A stretch of 64,000 bases of DNA from Sphingobacterium sp. B16(2022) (GCF_012030425.1 NZ_JAAUVN010000006.1:62001-126000), one strand, 5' to 3'. Shown: positions 26,215 to 35,636, counted from the stretch's first letter. Notes: generated by a model not told the origin, from the letters alone. Translations and numbers: made by a program.

Positions 26215-26619
26215 TTATTCAGCACTCCAACGTCGGTTACTCTTCTTTTCTGATTGTTTCGCCTTTCTATCTAGCCTATCTAAAACTTTCCGATAAGGTA
26301 TTTTTGTTTTTTTCCGTGCTTTTACGGGTGTCAATGTCGTTTTGATAATATGTAAAAATCGTTCGATTGCAATTTCTTTGTTTTTCAATTGAGAACGATC
26401 TGTATCACATTCTAATTGAAAGATACCATCTTTATTGATACGGTTACTTAATGTTTCCATAATGAGACTCTTCATATCCTCATCAACGCATGTACTGGCC
26501 AAAACTGGCCATTGTAACAGGACCTTAGTTGAAACTTTATTGACATTTTGTCCCCCTGCTCCACCCGAACGTGCAAATTTAAAGGTTAATTCTCTTAATA
26601 ATAATTCTTTATTTACCAT
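26215..26619 (-). CDS. arfB: Alternative ribosome-rescue factor ArfB
   Basis: A 134-residue codon-independent peptidyl-tRNA hydrolase that frees stalled ribosomes. The catalytic GGQ is at residues 22-24 inside 'ARSGGAGGQNVNK', the class-I release-factor signature, and the C-terminal tail is strongly basic (KARKKTKIPYRK... KQSEKKSNRR), as needed to enter the empty mRNA channel. No tRNA-mimicking domain is present. It overlaps the preceding DUF1003 gene by 11 nt. Confidence 0.93.
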   Translation of the reverse strand: MVNKELLLRELTFKFARSGGAGGQNVNKVSTKVLLQWPVLASTCVDEDMKSLIMETLSNRINKDGIFQLECDTDRSQLKNKEIAIERFLHIIKTTLTPVKARKKTKIPYRKVLDRLDRKAKQSEKKSNRRWSAE

Positions 26620-27325
26620 TGTTACTTCTTTCCAACTTATCTATTTTATTGATTAGATCTTTTATGATATCTAACTGGAACTGCTGCATCTCGATGAGCT
26701 CCTGTTCTTTATGAATCAATAAATGATCTATCTTTTCATGTAAAGTACGTATTTCCAACTCTGCTTTAAGATTGACCATATAATCATTCTGCGCTCTTTT
26801 ACGGTCTTTATCCTCTTGTCTGTTTTGACTCATCATAATAACGGGAGCCTGTAAAGCAGCAATACAGGATAACAACAAATTGAGCAATATAAATGGATAT
26901 GGGTCAAATCCTTTGTTACTCAACCAATACATATTTAACACAATCCAACAAACTAAAAATCCTAAAAAGGATAAAATGAATGTCCAGCTCCCTCCAAACC
27001 CAGCAACTCTATCTGCAATACGTTCCCCAAAAGAATCTGCAACTTCCTCTTGGTCAATAGATGCGCTAATCATCTGATTATTATTCATACTCTCAATCAC
27101 CAGCTGATCTAAACGTGTAAGCTCTCCCAACTCATTTTTCAAGATTGTTGAGATATACTTTTCTTTATATCCATCCAGTTCGCTAGCGGCAATGAGAGAT
27201 TCTTTTGAAAATTCTGGAAAATCCTCCTTGACAAGATCAAAAATAGAAGTTCTTAATGTAGATCCCAACACTTTACTGGTAATGGGAAATGTCTTTCCAG
27301 ATATACTGCTTACAAAAGTCTTCAT
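26609..27325 (-). CDS. DUF1003 membrane protein
   Basis: A 238-residue protein with the DUF1003 core: 'FGERIADRVAGFGGSWTFI', a membrane segment ('FILSFLGFLVCWIVLNMYW'), 'DPYPFILLNLLLSCIAALQAPVIMMSQNRQ' with a second segment, then a charged coiled-coil tail. The first 70 residues precede this core. The family is widespread but its function is unknown. I use the ATG at 27325 (MKTFVSS); the frame continues upstream without a family-like sequence. arfB overlaps its end. Confidence 0.85.
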   Translation of the reverse strand: MKTFVSSISGKTFPITSKVLGSTLRTSIFDLVKEDFPEFSKESLIAASELDGYKEKYISTILKNELGELTRLDQLVIESMNNNQMISASIDQEEVADSFGERIADRVAGFGGSWTFILSFLGFLVCWIVLNMYWLSNKGFDPYPFILLNLLLSCIAALQAPVIMMSQNRQEDKDRKRAQNDYMVNLKAELEIRTLHEKIDHLLIHKEQELIEMQQFQLDIIKDLINKIDKLERSNNGK

Positions 27326-27484
27326 AATAAGTTTAGTTAATATATAACAAGATAATTTATTTCCAGCAATAAACCAGCAATACCGATTCATAATACCTGA
27401 AAATAGTCCTTCACAAATTATTGCATTCGTGTGATTGGCTGTTTTACAAATTAATCTTTAATTTGCAGTAAATAAATAAGCATT

Positions 27485-28621
27485 ATGAAAATAGGGATTG
27501 TATGTTATCCAACATTCGGCGGTAGTGGCGTCGTAGCAACAGAACTTGGAAAGGCTTTAGCTACGCATGGACATCAGGTTCACTTCATCACTTACCGGCA
27601 ACCTGCCCGCTTGGATTTTTTTTCGGAAAATCTATTTTATCACGAAGTTGCTGTTTCACAATATCCTCTTTTTGATTTCTTGCCATACGAATCTGCCTTA
27701 GCAAGTAAACTTGTTGATGTTGTTCGTTTTGAAAAACTAGACGTCATCCACGTTCACTACGCCATTCCACATGCTTCAGCTGCTTTTATGGCTAAACAAA
27801 TCTTATTAACTTACGGCATCAATATCCCTGTTGTAACGACATTACATGGCACTGATATTACTTTAGTTGGTAAAGATAAAAGCTTTAGCCCTGTCGTTAC
27901 TTTTTCAATTAATCAGTCTGATGGTGTAACAACCGTATCACAGAGTTTAAAGGATCAAACGCTTACTTATTTTGATATTAAGCGAGACATTCAAGTTATT
28001 CCTAATTTCATTGATCTGGAACGCTTTAGTATAAAAGACCGTTCTCATTTTAAACGAGCTATTGCTCCTGGAAATGAACGCATTTTGATTCATACCTCCA
28101 ACTTTCGAAAAGTTAAAAATACCGGAGATGTGATTCGCATATTTCAAAAAGTAAATGAACATATCCCCAGTAAACTATTAATGGTTGGTGATGGACCAGA
28201 ACGGACGAATGCTGAAGAATTATGTCGTGATCTTGGTGTATGTCAAGATGTTCGCTTTCTGGGTAAACAAGATGCTGTTGAAGAAATTCTATCCGTATCC
28301 GATCTTTTCTTAATGCCATCGAGTTCTGAAAGTTTTGGTCTAGCCGCTTTGGAAGCAATGGCCTGTAAAGTTCCTGTTATTTCAACCAATACGGGAGGTT
28401 TACCAGAACTGAATGTTAATGGAGAAACAGGATTCTTAAGTGATATTGGTGATGTTGATGAAATGGCGAAAAATGCAATCTATATTTTAGAGGATAATGA
28501 TCGCCTAGAAAAGTTTAAAGATGCTGCATTAGAGCGAGCTAAAACATTCCAGCTTAGTAATATTATGCCCCAATACGAGGAATATTATAGGCAGGTGATA
28601 GAAAAAGTTAAAAATTCCTAA
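27485..28621 (+). CDS. bshA: BshA glycosyltransferase (bacillithiol synthesis)
   Basis: A 378-residue GT4-family glycosyltransferase that joins N-acetylglucosamine to L-malate, the first step of bacillithiol synthesis. The N-terminus 'MKIGIVCYPTFGGSGVVATELG' and 'HVHYAIPHASAA' and 'TTLHGTDITLVG' motifs are specific for BshA, and the C-terminal nucleotide-sugar site 'MPSSSESFGLAALEAMAC' is that of GT4. Bacillithiol occurs in Firmicutes and Bacteroidota. BshB and BshC are not in this window. Confidence 0.93.
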   Translation: MKIGIVCYPTFGGSGVVATELGKALATHGHQVHFITYRQPARLDFFSENLFYHEVAVSQYPLFDFLPYESALASKLVDVVRFEKLDVIHVHYAIPHASAAFMAKQILLTYGINIPVVTTLHGTDITLVGKDKSFSPVVTFSINQSDGVTTVSQSLKDQTLTYFDIKRDIQVIPNFIDLERFSIKDRSHFKRAIAPGNERILIHTSNFRKVKNTGDVIRIFQKVNEHIPSKLLMVGDGPERTNAEELCRDLGVCQDVRFLGKQDAVEEILSVSDLFLMPSSSESFGLAALEAMACKVPVISTNTGGLPELNVNGETGFLSDIGDVDEMAKNAIYILEDNDRLEKFKDAALERAKTFQLSNIMPQYEEYYRQVIEKVKNS

Positions 28622-28661
28622 TAAATATGACATTCGTCCTTATCGGATGAAAAAAAAATTT

Positions 28662-28669
28662 TATCTTTG
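28662..28669 (+). promoter_or_regulatory. -7 element TATCTTTG before pyrH
   Basis: TATCTTTG matches TAnnTTTG 29 nt before the pyrH start. No convincing -33 element. Confidence 0.45.
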
Positions 28670-28698
28670 GCCTTTGGAGAATTTCCAAAAAAACAATT

Positions 28699-29403
28699 AT
28701 GAAATACAAACGTATCCTATTAAAACTTAGCGGCGAATCCTTAATGGGAGATCAAAGCTATGGCATTGACATCAAGAGAGTTGCACAATATGCAAAAGAC
28801 ATCAAAGAGTTACATACTCAAGGCTTAGAAATTGCTATTGTTATTGGTGGAGGTAATATCTATAGAGGTTTAAGTGCAGAACAGTCTGGTATGGACCGTG
28901 TACAAGCGGATTATATGGGCATGTTAGCAACGGTTATCAATAGTATGGCGTTGCAAGATGGTCTTGAAAAAGTAGGTTTGAAAACCCGTTTGTTGACAGC
29001 TATTAAGATGGAGCAGATCTGTGAGCCTTTTATTCGCAGAAGAGCTGTGCGTCACCTTGAAAAAGGTCGTATTGTTATCTTTGGAGCCGGAACGGGTAAC
29101 CCATATTTTACGACAGACACCGCAGCTTCACTTCGTGCGATTGAAATTAATGCAGATGCAGTTTTAAAAGGTACTCGTGTTGATGGTATTTATACTGCAG
29201 ATCCTGAAAAAGATCCTTCAGCTACACGTTTTGATGAAATTTCATTTACAGAAGTGTATCAAAGAGGTTTGAATGTAATGGATATGACAGCATTTACACT
29301 GTGTCAAGAAAACAACTTACCAATTATTGTGTTCGATATGAACAAGCCTGGTAACTTGTCTAAATTAGCAAACGGAGAGCCTGTAGGTACTATCGTACGC
29401 TAA
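28699..29403 (+). CDS. pyrH: UMP kinase
   Basis: A 234-residue amino-acid-kinase-fold enzyme that phosphorylates UMP to UDP. It begins MKYKRILLKLSGESLMG and has 'VIGGGNIYRGL' and 'GTGNPYFTTDTAASLRA', all diagnostic. It pairs with frr 30 nt downstream, the conserved pyrH-frr order. Confidence 0.97.
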   Translation: MKYKRILLKLSGESLMGDQSYGIDIKRVAQYAKDIKELHTQGLEIAIVIGGGNIYRGLSAEQSGMDRVQADYMGMLATVINSMALQDGLEKVGLKTRLLTAIKMEQICEPFIRRRAVRHLEKGRIVIFGAGTGNPYFTTDTAASLRAIEINADAVLKGTRVDGIYTADPEKDPSATRFDEISFTEVYQRGLNVMDMTAFTLCQENNLPIIVFDMNKPGNLSKLANGEPVGTIVR

Positions 29404-29433
29404 TCATAAAAAAGAAAAAAACGATATTAAGAT

Positions 29434-29997
29434 ATGAATGAATTGATTTCACTTGAATTGGACGATTGTAAGGAGAATATGTCCAAAGCTGTTTCTTTTA
29501 CAGAATCAGAATTAACAAAAATTCGTGCCGGAAAAGCTTCACCATCTATGTTAGATGGCATTTCGGTTGATTATTATGGATCTCCAACTCCGTTGGCTCA
29601 AGTTAGTAATATTAATACAACTGACGCACGTACTATTGTTATCCAACCATGGGAAAAACAATTGATCAATGCTATTGAAAAAGCTATCACAGATGCTAAC
29701 TTAGGTGTTAACCCACAAAATGATGGTATTGTGATCCGTTTGGTAATTCCTGCTTTAACAGAAGAAAGAAGACGTGATTTAGTAAGAAAGGCAAAAGAAG
29801 AAACTGAAAAAGGTCGTGTTGTTGTTCGTAATATCCGCAAAGAAACAAATGAGTCTTTGAAAAAATTGAAAAATGACGGTGCTTCTGAAGACGAAATAAA
29901 AGTTGGTGAAGCTGAAGTTCAGAAATTGACTGATTTATATATTGCAAAAGTTGATAAATTAGCAGAATTAAAAGAAAAAGATATCATGACGGTATAA
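29434..29997 (+). CDS. frr: Ribosome recycling factor
   Basis: A 187-residue protein that with EF-G splits post-termination ribosomes. The conserved 'ELTKIRAGKASPSMLDGI', 'VDYYGSPTPLAQVSNI' and 'ERRRDLVRKAKEETEKGRVVVRNIR' segments are present. Length matches the family. A strong terminator follows. Confidence 0.97.
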   Translation: MNELISLELDDCKENMSKAVSFTESELTKIRAGKASPSMLDGISVDYYGSPTPLAQVSNINTTDARTIVIQPWEKQLINAIEKAITDANLGVNPQNDGIVIRLVIPALTEERRRDLVRKAKEETEKGRVVVRNIRKETNESLKKLKNDGASEDEIKVGEAEVQKLTDLYIAKVDKLAELKEKDIMTV

Positions 29998-30017
29998 TTT
30001 TCTTTTCTGAGAATATT

Positions 30018-30056
30018 AAAATGGGGATGTATGCTATACATCCCCATTTTTTATTT
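30018..30056 (+). terminator. Terminator after frr
   Basis: A 14-bp stem AAAATGGGGATGTA (30018-30031) / TACATCCCCATTTT (30037-30050), then TTATTTT. Confidence 0.88.
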
Positions 30057-30127
30057 TATAATAATGGTTTTCTTTAAAATTAGTTGTAACTTAATCCTTA
30101 AACTAAACTACAAACAAATTAAACAGT

Positions 30128-31108
30128 ATGAATAATTCACGCCGTCAATTTATCAAAAAAGCTGGTCTTGGACTTTCTGCAGCATATTTCCTACCACAGC
30201 TCCTTTCTTGTGAAAGTAAGAAACCAGGTATTGATTCACCTTTTGCTAATATAGGTGTACAACTATATTCGATTCGAGATCTGATGACTGCAAACCCGAC
30301 CGATTCTTTACAGCAGGTTTCTAAAATAGGTTATAAGCATGTTGAAACATATGGAATAGATACTGTAGCAAAAAGTTTTTGGGGTTTAGATTATAAAAGT
30401 TTAAAAAAAGTATTAGACGATAACGGCCTAAAATCGCATAGCGGTCATTACGATATGTCAAAATACTTCAGCCGAAACCATCAAGATAAAGAGGATCTAA
30501 ATATCTATTTTGATGCGGCAAAAGAGTTAGGACAAGAATATGTTATCGCTCCTGTCTCTCCAATGTTTGATATTTCTGCCTTAAAGAAGGATGATTTTCT
30601 TTACATAGCTGAACAGCTAAATAAAGCGGGTGAAGCGGCTAAGAAACATGGTTTAAAGGTTGCTTTCCATAATCATTTCTGGGAATTTAGAGATTTAGGA
30701 AATGGCACCAAAGGGGAAGAAGTATTGTTGGCTTTTACAGAGCCCGACCTTGTTGATTTTGAACTTGATTTATACTGGGCAGAAAAGGCAGGAATTAATC
30801 CGGTCAGTTTATTTGAAAAATTTCCGAACCGATTCAAATTATGGCATATCAAGGATATGGATAAAGCATTTACAAAAACTATTGTTGGACCTGAATTTGA
30901 CAAATTAGACTTTGGCGCAATTTCAAAAGAGGTAAAATATACAGAAGTTGGAACTGGCCATATTGATTTTATTGCTATCGCACAGGCAAAAGCAAAAGCT
31001 GGTTTAAAATATGCTTTTGTTGAACAAGATGATATCTATCTACCTAATAAATTTGAGAGCTTAAAGAAAAGCTACGATTACGTAGAACAGCATTTAGCTA
31101 AAATATAA
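30128..31108 (+). CDS. Tat-exported sugar phosphate isomerase/epimerase-like protein
   Basis: A 326-residue protein with a TIM-barrel of the AP-endonuclease-2 superfamily ('VGVQLYS'-like start IGVQLYSIRDL, 'VAFHNHFWEF', 'ELDLYWAEKAG', 'LWHIKDMDK', 'YAFVEQDD'). The N-terminus SRRQFIKKAG is a twin-arginine signal and is followed by LLSC, so the protein is probably exported by TatC and may be lipid-anchored at Cys28. Such proteins in Bacteroidota are usually linked to sugar turnover, but the substrate is unknown. Single gene. Confidence 0.85.
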   Translation: MNNSRRQFIKKAGLGLSAAYFLPQLLSCESKKPGIDSPFANIGVQLYSIRDLMTANPTDSLQQVSKIGYKHVETYGIDTVAKSFWGLDYKSLKKVLDDNGLKSHSGHYDMSKYFSRNHQDKEDLNIYFDAAKELGQEYVIAPVSPMFDISALKKDDFLYIAEQLNKAGEAAKKHGLKVAFHNHFWEFRDLGNGTKGEEVLLAFTEPDLVDFELDLYWAEKAGINPVSLFEKFPNRFKLWHIKDMDKAFTKTIVGPEFDKLDFGAISKEVKYTEVGTGHIDFIAIAQAKAKAGLKYAFVEQDDIYLPNKFESLKKSYDYVEQHLAKI

Positions 31109-31155
31109 TTATAAAAATAAAGGGGGCTTAAGCCCCCTTTATTTTTATAATTATA
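31104..31155. terminator. 52-bp perfect palindrome, two-way terminator
   Basis: The 26-bp arms are perfect with no loop-forming bases between them (centre 31129/31130), including GGGGGCTT/AAGCCCCC and long A/T tails. It covers the stop codon of the isomerase gene and ends 8 bp before the purE stop, so it serves both converging genes. Confidence 0.9.
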
Positions 31156-31162
31156 TTCACAC

Positions 31163-31672
31163 TTAAAAAGTCATTTTTTCGACTTCTTCAGCTGTTTCAA
31201 TCACTTTTGCGGCTAATTCAGCTTTAAAAGCGATGATATTTTTTTCGATTTCTTTATCTTGTGTTCCTATTATCTGTGCTGCAAGGATACCTGCATTTTT
31301 CGCTGCATTCAATGCCACTGTCGCTACAGGAATACCATTTGGCATCTGTAAGATCGATAATACAGAATCCCATCCATCAATTGAATTAGATGACTTTACC
31401 GGAACGCCGATAACAGGCAAATGCGTAATTGATGCTACCATACCTGGTAAATGTGCTGCTCCACCTGCACCAGCAATAATAACTTTCAAACCTCTTTTCG
31501 CCGCATCTTGCGCATAATCAAACATTCGTTGCGGCGTACGATGTGCGGAAACAATCGTTACTTCGAAAGGAACTCCCAATGTTTTTAATACATCTACTGC
31601 ATCTTGCATTACAGGTAAGTCTGATTTACTTCCCATAATAATTCCAACTAAAACCTGGTTCAATGTTGACAT
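31163..31672 (-). CDS. purE: N5-carboxyaminoimidazole ribonucleotide mutase
   Basis: A 169-residue enzyme of purine synthesis that moves the carboxyl group of N5-CAIR to give CAIR. The motif 'GIIMGSKSDLPVMQDA' opens the protein, followed by 'SAHRTPQRM' and 'AGAGGAAHLPGMVA'. It is 6 nt after purK, whose product is its substrate. Confidence 0.96.
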   Translation of the reverse strand: MSTLNQVLVGIIMGSKSDLPVMQDAVDVLKTLGVPFEVTIVSAHRTPQRMFDYAQDAAKRGLKVIIAGAGGAAHLPGMVASITHLPVIGVPVKSSNSIDGWDSVLSILQMPNGIPVATVALNAAKNAGILAAQIIGTQDKEIEKNIIAFKAELAAKVIETAEEVEKMTF

Positions 31673-31678
31673 ATATTT

Positions 31679-32821
31679 TTAAGCTTTTACTTTTAAAATT
31701 TCTTGTACTTTTCTAGCATTACTGATGGCTAATTCACGGTCGTCATTGATAATACACACGTGTCCCATCTTACGGAAAGGTTTAGTGAATTTTTTGCCAT
31801 ACAAGTGTACATATACACCTTCCATAGCCAGAATCTCTTCTACACCCTCGTATTTTGCTAATCCTTCATAACCTTCTTCACCAAGAAGATTTATCATCAC
31901 TGCATTAGTTCGACAACGTGTATCGCCTAATGGCAAATTAAAGATCGCTCTCAAATGTTGTGCAAATTGAGAAACATAGTTCCCTTCTATTGTTTGATGA
32001 CCACTGTTATGTGTACGTGGCGCAAGTTCATTGACTAATATCTCACCGTCTTTTGTTAAGAACATTTCAACAGCTAGAAGTCCGACAATCTGTAAATCAT
32101 TGGCAATCTTCTTGGCTAATTCTTCTGCTCGTTGCTGAATATCGAAACCATATGTTGAAGGTGCTATTAAAAACTCCACCAGGTTAGCTTCAGGATTAAA
32201 CTCCATTTCTACCATTGGAAAAGTTGCAACATCACCATCATCATTTCGTGCGACTATAACAGCTATTTCTTTTTCGAAATCAACCCATTCTTCAATTAAA
32301 GAGGGTTCATCAAAAGCAGTTTCTAAATCATCAACTGTGTTTATCTTCTTCACTCCCTTACCATCATAACCATCTTTACGCAGTTTTTGAATATAAGGAA
32401 TAGTCAAATTTGTATTTTTAAGATTCTCTTTGGTAGAGATCAGCTGAAATGCAGAAGTTGGAATATCATTTTGTTTAAAAAACTGCTTTTGCAATCCTTT
32501 ATCTTGTATAAGACGAATGATACGCGATTGTGGATAGACAAGTACACCTTCTTCTTCCAATTTTTCTAAGGCATCCACATTTACCTTTTCGATCTCAATG
32601 GTAATCATATCAAGATCTTTCCCAAAATTGTATACAGTTTCAAAATCGCTCAGAGAGCCACATTCAAAACGATTGCATAATTTACGGCAAGGAGCATTCT
32701 TATCTGGATCAAGAATGTGAACATTAACGTTATAATTAATGGCCTCTTGAATCAACATACGGCCCAATTGACCACCGCCAAGAACACCTAATTGCAAATC
32801 ACCATAAAAATCTTTTCCCAT
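31679..32821 (-). CDS. purK: N5-carboxyaminoimidazole ribonucleotide synthase
   Basis: A 380-residue ATP-grasp enzyme that carboxylates AIR to N5-CAIR. 'LGVLGGGQLGRMLIQEA' at the N-terminus and 'NELAPRTHNSGHQTIEG' late in the protein are diagnostic. It is followed by purE at 6 nt and preceded by nuoB at 24 nt, so nuoAB and purKE look like one transcription unit. Confidence 0.96.
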   Translation of the reverse strand: MGKDFYGDLQLGVLGGGQLGRMLIQEAINYNVNVHILDPDKNAPCRKLCNRFECGSLSDFETVYNFGKDLDMITIEIEKVNVDALEKLEEEGVLVYPQSRIIRLIQDKGLQKQFFKQNDIPTSAFQLISTKENLKNTNLTIPYIQKLRKDGYDGKGVKKINTVDDLETAFDEPSLIEEWVDFEKEIAVIVARNDDGDVATFPMVEMEFNPEANLVEFLIAPSTYGFDIQQRAEELAKKIANDLQIVGLLAVEMFLTKDGEILVNELAPRTHNSGHQTIEGNYVSQFAQHLRAIFNLPLGDTRCRTNAVMINLLGEEGYEGLAKYEGVEEILAMEGVYVHLYGKKFTKPFRKMGHVCIINDDRELAISNARKVQEILKVKA

Positions 32822-32845
32822 GTCTATTTTTCTATTTCTATTCTA

Positions 32846-33349
32846 TTAAGCTTTTTGGTTAAACAACTGTTCTCCCAATAAACTTTCTTTTTCAATTTTC
32901 TTTTGTAGTTCTAAAAATGCACCAATCAATGCTTCTGGTCTCGGAGGACAGCCTTGCACATATACATCCACCGGTATAACGCGATCAACTCCCTTTACAA
33001 CATGATATCCATGTTGCCAATATGGCCCTCCACAATTTGAACATGATCCCATCGAAATCACATATTTTGGTTCTGGCATCTGTTCATATAGCTTCCGAAT
33101 ACGATCGGCCATTTTAAAGGTTACCGTCCCTGCTATAATCATCACATCCGACTGTCTAGGTGAAGGGCGAGGAAAAACCCCTAATCGATCGAGATCATAA
33201 TTAGCAGCCATGGCTCCCATCATCTCGATGGCACAGCAGGCTATACCAAAACTAATCGGCCACATCGATGATAGTCTTGCCCAATTCAGGAGATCGTCCA
33301 ATTTGGCTACAATAACACCATTATTCTGTATTTGACTTTCTAAACTCAT
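32846..33349 (-). CDS. nuoB: NADH-quinone oxidoreductase subunit B
   Basis: A 167-residue peripheral-arm subunit of complex I that holds cluster N2. The cysteine ligands are all present: GIACCAIEMM (two adjacent Cys), GSCSNCGGPYW and VQGCPPRPEAL. The ATGA overlap with nuoA shows translational coupling. The usual downstream nuoCD... genes are absent; purK follows instead. Confidence 0.95.
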   Translation of the reverse strand: MSLESQIQNNGVIVAKLDDLLNWARLSSMWPISFGIACCAIEMMGAMAANYDLDRLGVFPRPSPRQSDVMIIAGTVTFKMADRIRKLYEQMPEPKYVISMGSCSNCGGPYWQHGYHVVKGVDRVIPVDVYVQGCPPRPEALIGAFLELQKKIEKESLLGEQLFNQKA

Positions 33350-33945
33350 GATGTTGCTCCTGGTTTTTTGAATCTGGGTTTAAAAGCTATTTTTGGGGCT
33401 ACAGGCATTTCTTCATTAGCTTTTTCTGCAGTTGCTTTATCGTCTAACTGCACTGTATACGCCCTTAAGGGATAATTTGCTTGATTAAGGCCATCATAAG
33501 CAGTACTTGGAATACTGACATTGACCTTTGGTCGTTGATGTATCGGCTTTACCCATTCGAGATCGCCCTTTACCCACACAAAAATCAACCCTATAATAAG
33601 TATACCTACAAACAATGCCATTTCAATCAGAGTAAACCACCCCCATCTTCCATCGGCGGCAATGTATTCGGCCTGTCCAAATACAGTAGCCCAAGGAAAT
33701 ATGAAAATGAGCTCTACATCAAAAAGTAAAAATATAAGTGCAATAACATAAAATCTTGGGTTAAATTGAACCCAAGAAGAGCCTACTGCGTCTTCACCAC
33801 ATTCATAAGTACTTAATTTTTGAGGAGTAGGTTTATTTACAGAAAGCATTCTTCCTGCCATAATGGTCATCGCAACTAAAAATATGCCTACCAAAATTAT
33901 GATAAGTATCTTTCCGTATTCCGATAATTGCCCGGGGTCATCCAT
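33346..33945 (-). CDS. nuoA: NADH-quinone oxidoreductase subunit A, extended form
   Basis: A 199-residue membrane subunit of complex I with three membrane segments (about 12-32, 66-88 and 103-127) and the family motifs 'YECGEDAVGSSWVQFNPRFYVIALIFLLFDVELIF'. The core ends near residue 135; about 60 further residues, polar and basic at the end (FKPRFKKPGATS), have no counterpart in the 119-147-residue NuoA proteins of well-known species. It overlaps nuoB by 4 nt. Confidence 0.94.
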   Translation of the reverse strand: MDDPGQLSEYGKILIIILVGIFLVAMTIMAGRMLSVNKPTPQKLSTYECGEDAVGSSWVQFNPRFYVIALIFLLFDVELIFIFPWATVFGQAEYIAADGRWGWFTLIEMALFVGILIIGLIFVWVKGDLEWVKPIHQRPKVNVSIPSTAYDGLNQANYPLRAYTVQLDDKATAEKANEEMPVAPKIAFKPRFKKPGATS

Positions 33946-34146
33946 TGTTTTACAAAGTTAAAAAATAATTCTATTACAATCAGAACTAAGTCTAAAATAC
34001 AAAAAAATAAATACGAATTGTCAAAAGATATCAGAGAATCCAGGCCCTTATAGCTCATTTATTTCATCTTTGATAACTCTATGACAATGGGCCAGCTACA
34101 ACACCCCATTTACAATCGAACTGGCATTTTTTATATCTCTAAAAAA

Positions 34147-34177
34147 ATACCCTAAAAATTATGCATTTTTAGGGTAT
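34147..34177 (-). terminator. Terminator after ffh
   Basis: ATACCCTAAAAA pairs with TTTTTAGGGTAT around a 7-base loop; read leftward it is followed by seven T. Confidence 0.85.
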
Positions 34178-34204
34178 TAAAGGATATAAAAAATAATTTC
34201 TATC

Positions 34205-35542
34205 TTATTTCCCTGGCATTTTAGGCATGCTTTTCATTAATTTCGCTGCCATTGCCGGGTTTGACATCTGCTTCATTACTTTTCGCATATCGCCAAACTG
34301 CTTCATTAACTTATTCACTTCATTGATATCAGTACCTGAACCTTTGGCAATACGAGAACGTCTTTTTTGATCGATCGCATCTGGATTTTCTCTTTCAAAT
34401 GGAGTCATTGAATCAATAATTGCTTCAATTGGCTTGAATGCATTATCATCCACTTCAATATCTTTCATCGCTTTACCGACTCCAGGAATCATGCCCATCA
34501 AATCTTTCATGTTACCCATTTTTTTGATTTGCTGAATCTGCGATTTAAAATCGTTGAAGTCAAATTTATTTTTGCGAATTTTCTTTTGAAGCTCTGCGGC
34601 TTCTTTTTCATCAAATTGTTGTTGCGCTCTTTCTACTAAAGACACAACGTCACCCATACCCAAAATACGGGAAGCCATACGATCCGGATAAAACACATCT
34701 AATGCATCCATCTTCTCGCCTGTACCGATAAATTTGATTGGTTTGTTTACAACAGATTTAATTGATAATGCGGCACCACCACGAGTATCCCCATCTAGTT
34801 TTGTTAATACTACACCTGTAAAATCCAAACGGTCATTGAATGTTTTAGCTGTATTCACAGCATCTTGACCAGTCATCGAATCTACAACAAAGAGAATTTC
34901 ATGCGGTTGAGTAGCTTCTTTTACGGCAGTAATCTCCACCATTAAAGGCTCATCAATAGCCAAACGACCTGCAGTATCAATGATCACTACATTATGTCCA
35001 CTTCTTTTTGCCTCCTCTACCCCTGCTTTTGCTATAGCGATTGGATCTGTAGAATTACGGTCTACATAAACCGGAACACCTACCTGTCCTGCCAATACTT
35101 CCAATTGGTCAATTGCCGCAGGACGATACACATCACCAGCTACTAATAAAGGCTTTTTACCTTTTTTATCTTTTAAGTATAAAGCTAATTTCCCTGAGAA
35201 TGTTGTTTTACCAGCACCATTTAATCCGGCGATTAATATAACAGTCGGATTTTTAGAAGCTTCTAATTCAGTAACAGAGCCTCCCATTAACGCTGTCAAC
35301 TCATCATTCATGATTTTGGTCAACAATTGGCCGGGTGAGATACTTGTTAATACATTTTCACCTAACGCTTTTTGTTTAACATCATCTGTAAATGTCTTTG
35401 CAGTTTTATAATTCACATCGGCATCTAATAATGCCTTACGAATTTCTTTCATCGTTTCTGCAACGTTGATCTCGGTAATACTGCCTTGGCCTTTTAAAAC
35501 CTTAAAGGCTCTATCTAATTTATCCTGTAAGTTCTGAAACAT
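34205..35542 (-). CDS. ffh: Signal recognition particle protein
   Basis: A 445-residue SRP54 GTPase that targets nascent membrane proteins. The N domain, the G domain with 'GLNGAGKTTFSGKLA', 'DTAGRLAIDE' and 'TKLDGDTRGGAAL', and the Met-rich M domain ('GMGDVVSLVE', 'IKKMGNMKDLMGMIPG', 'MRKVMKQM') are in order. Length is normal. Single gene with its own terminator. Confidence 0.97.
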   Translation of the reverse strand: MFQNLQDKLDRAFKVLKGQGSITEINVAETMKEIRKALLDADVNYKTAKTFTDDVKQKALGENVLTSISPGQLLTKIMNDELTALMGGSVTELEASKNPTVILIAGLNGAGKTTFSGKLALYLKDKKGKKPLLVAGDVYRPAAIDQLEVLAGQVGVPVYVDRNSTDPIAIAKAGVEEAKRSGHNVVIIDTAGRLAIDEPLMVEITAVKEATQPHEILFVVDSMTGQDAVNTAKTFNDRLDFTGVVLTKLDGDTRGGAALSIKSVVNKPIKFIGTGEKMDALDVFYPDRMASRILGMGDVVSLVERAQQQFDEKEAAELQKKIRKNKFDFNDFKSQIQQIKKMGNMKDLMGMIPGVGKAMKDIEVDDNAFKPIEAIIDSMTPFERENPDAIDQKRRSRIAKGSGTDINEVNKLMKQFGDMRKVMKQMSNPAMAAKLMKSMPKMPGK

Positions 35543-35636
35543 GATAATTGTAAGTCTATGCTATTATAAAAAGCAAAGTTAAAAAAATAGTCGGAAGCTG
35601 AAGCATATAGAATTCAATTCCAAGGATTAATACATA

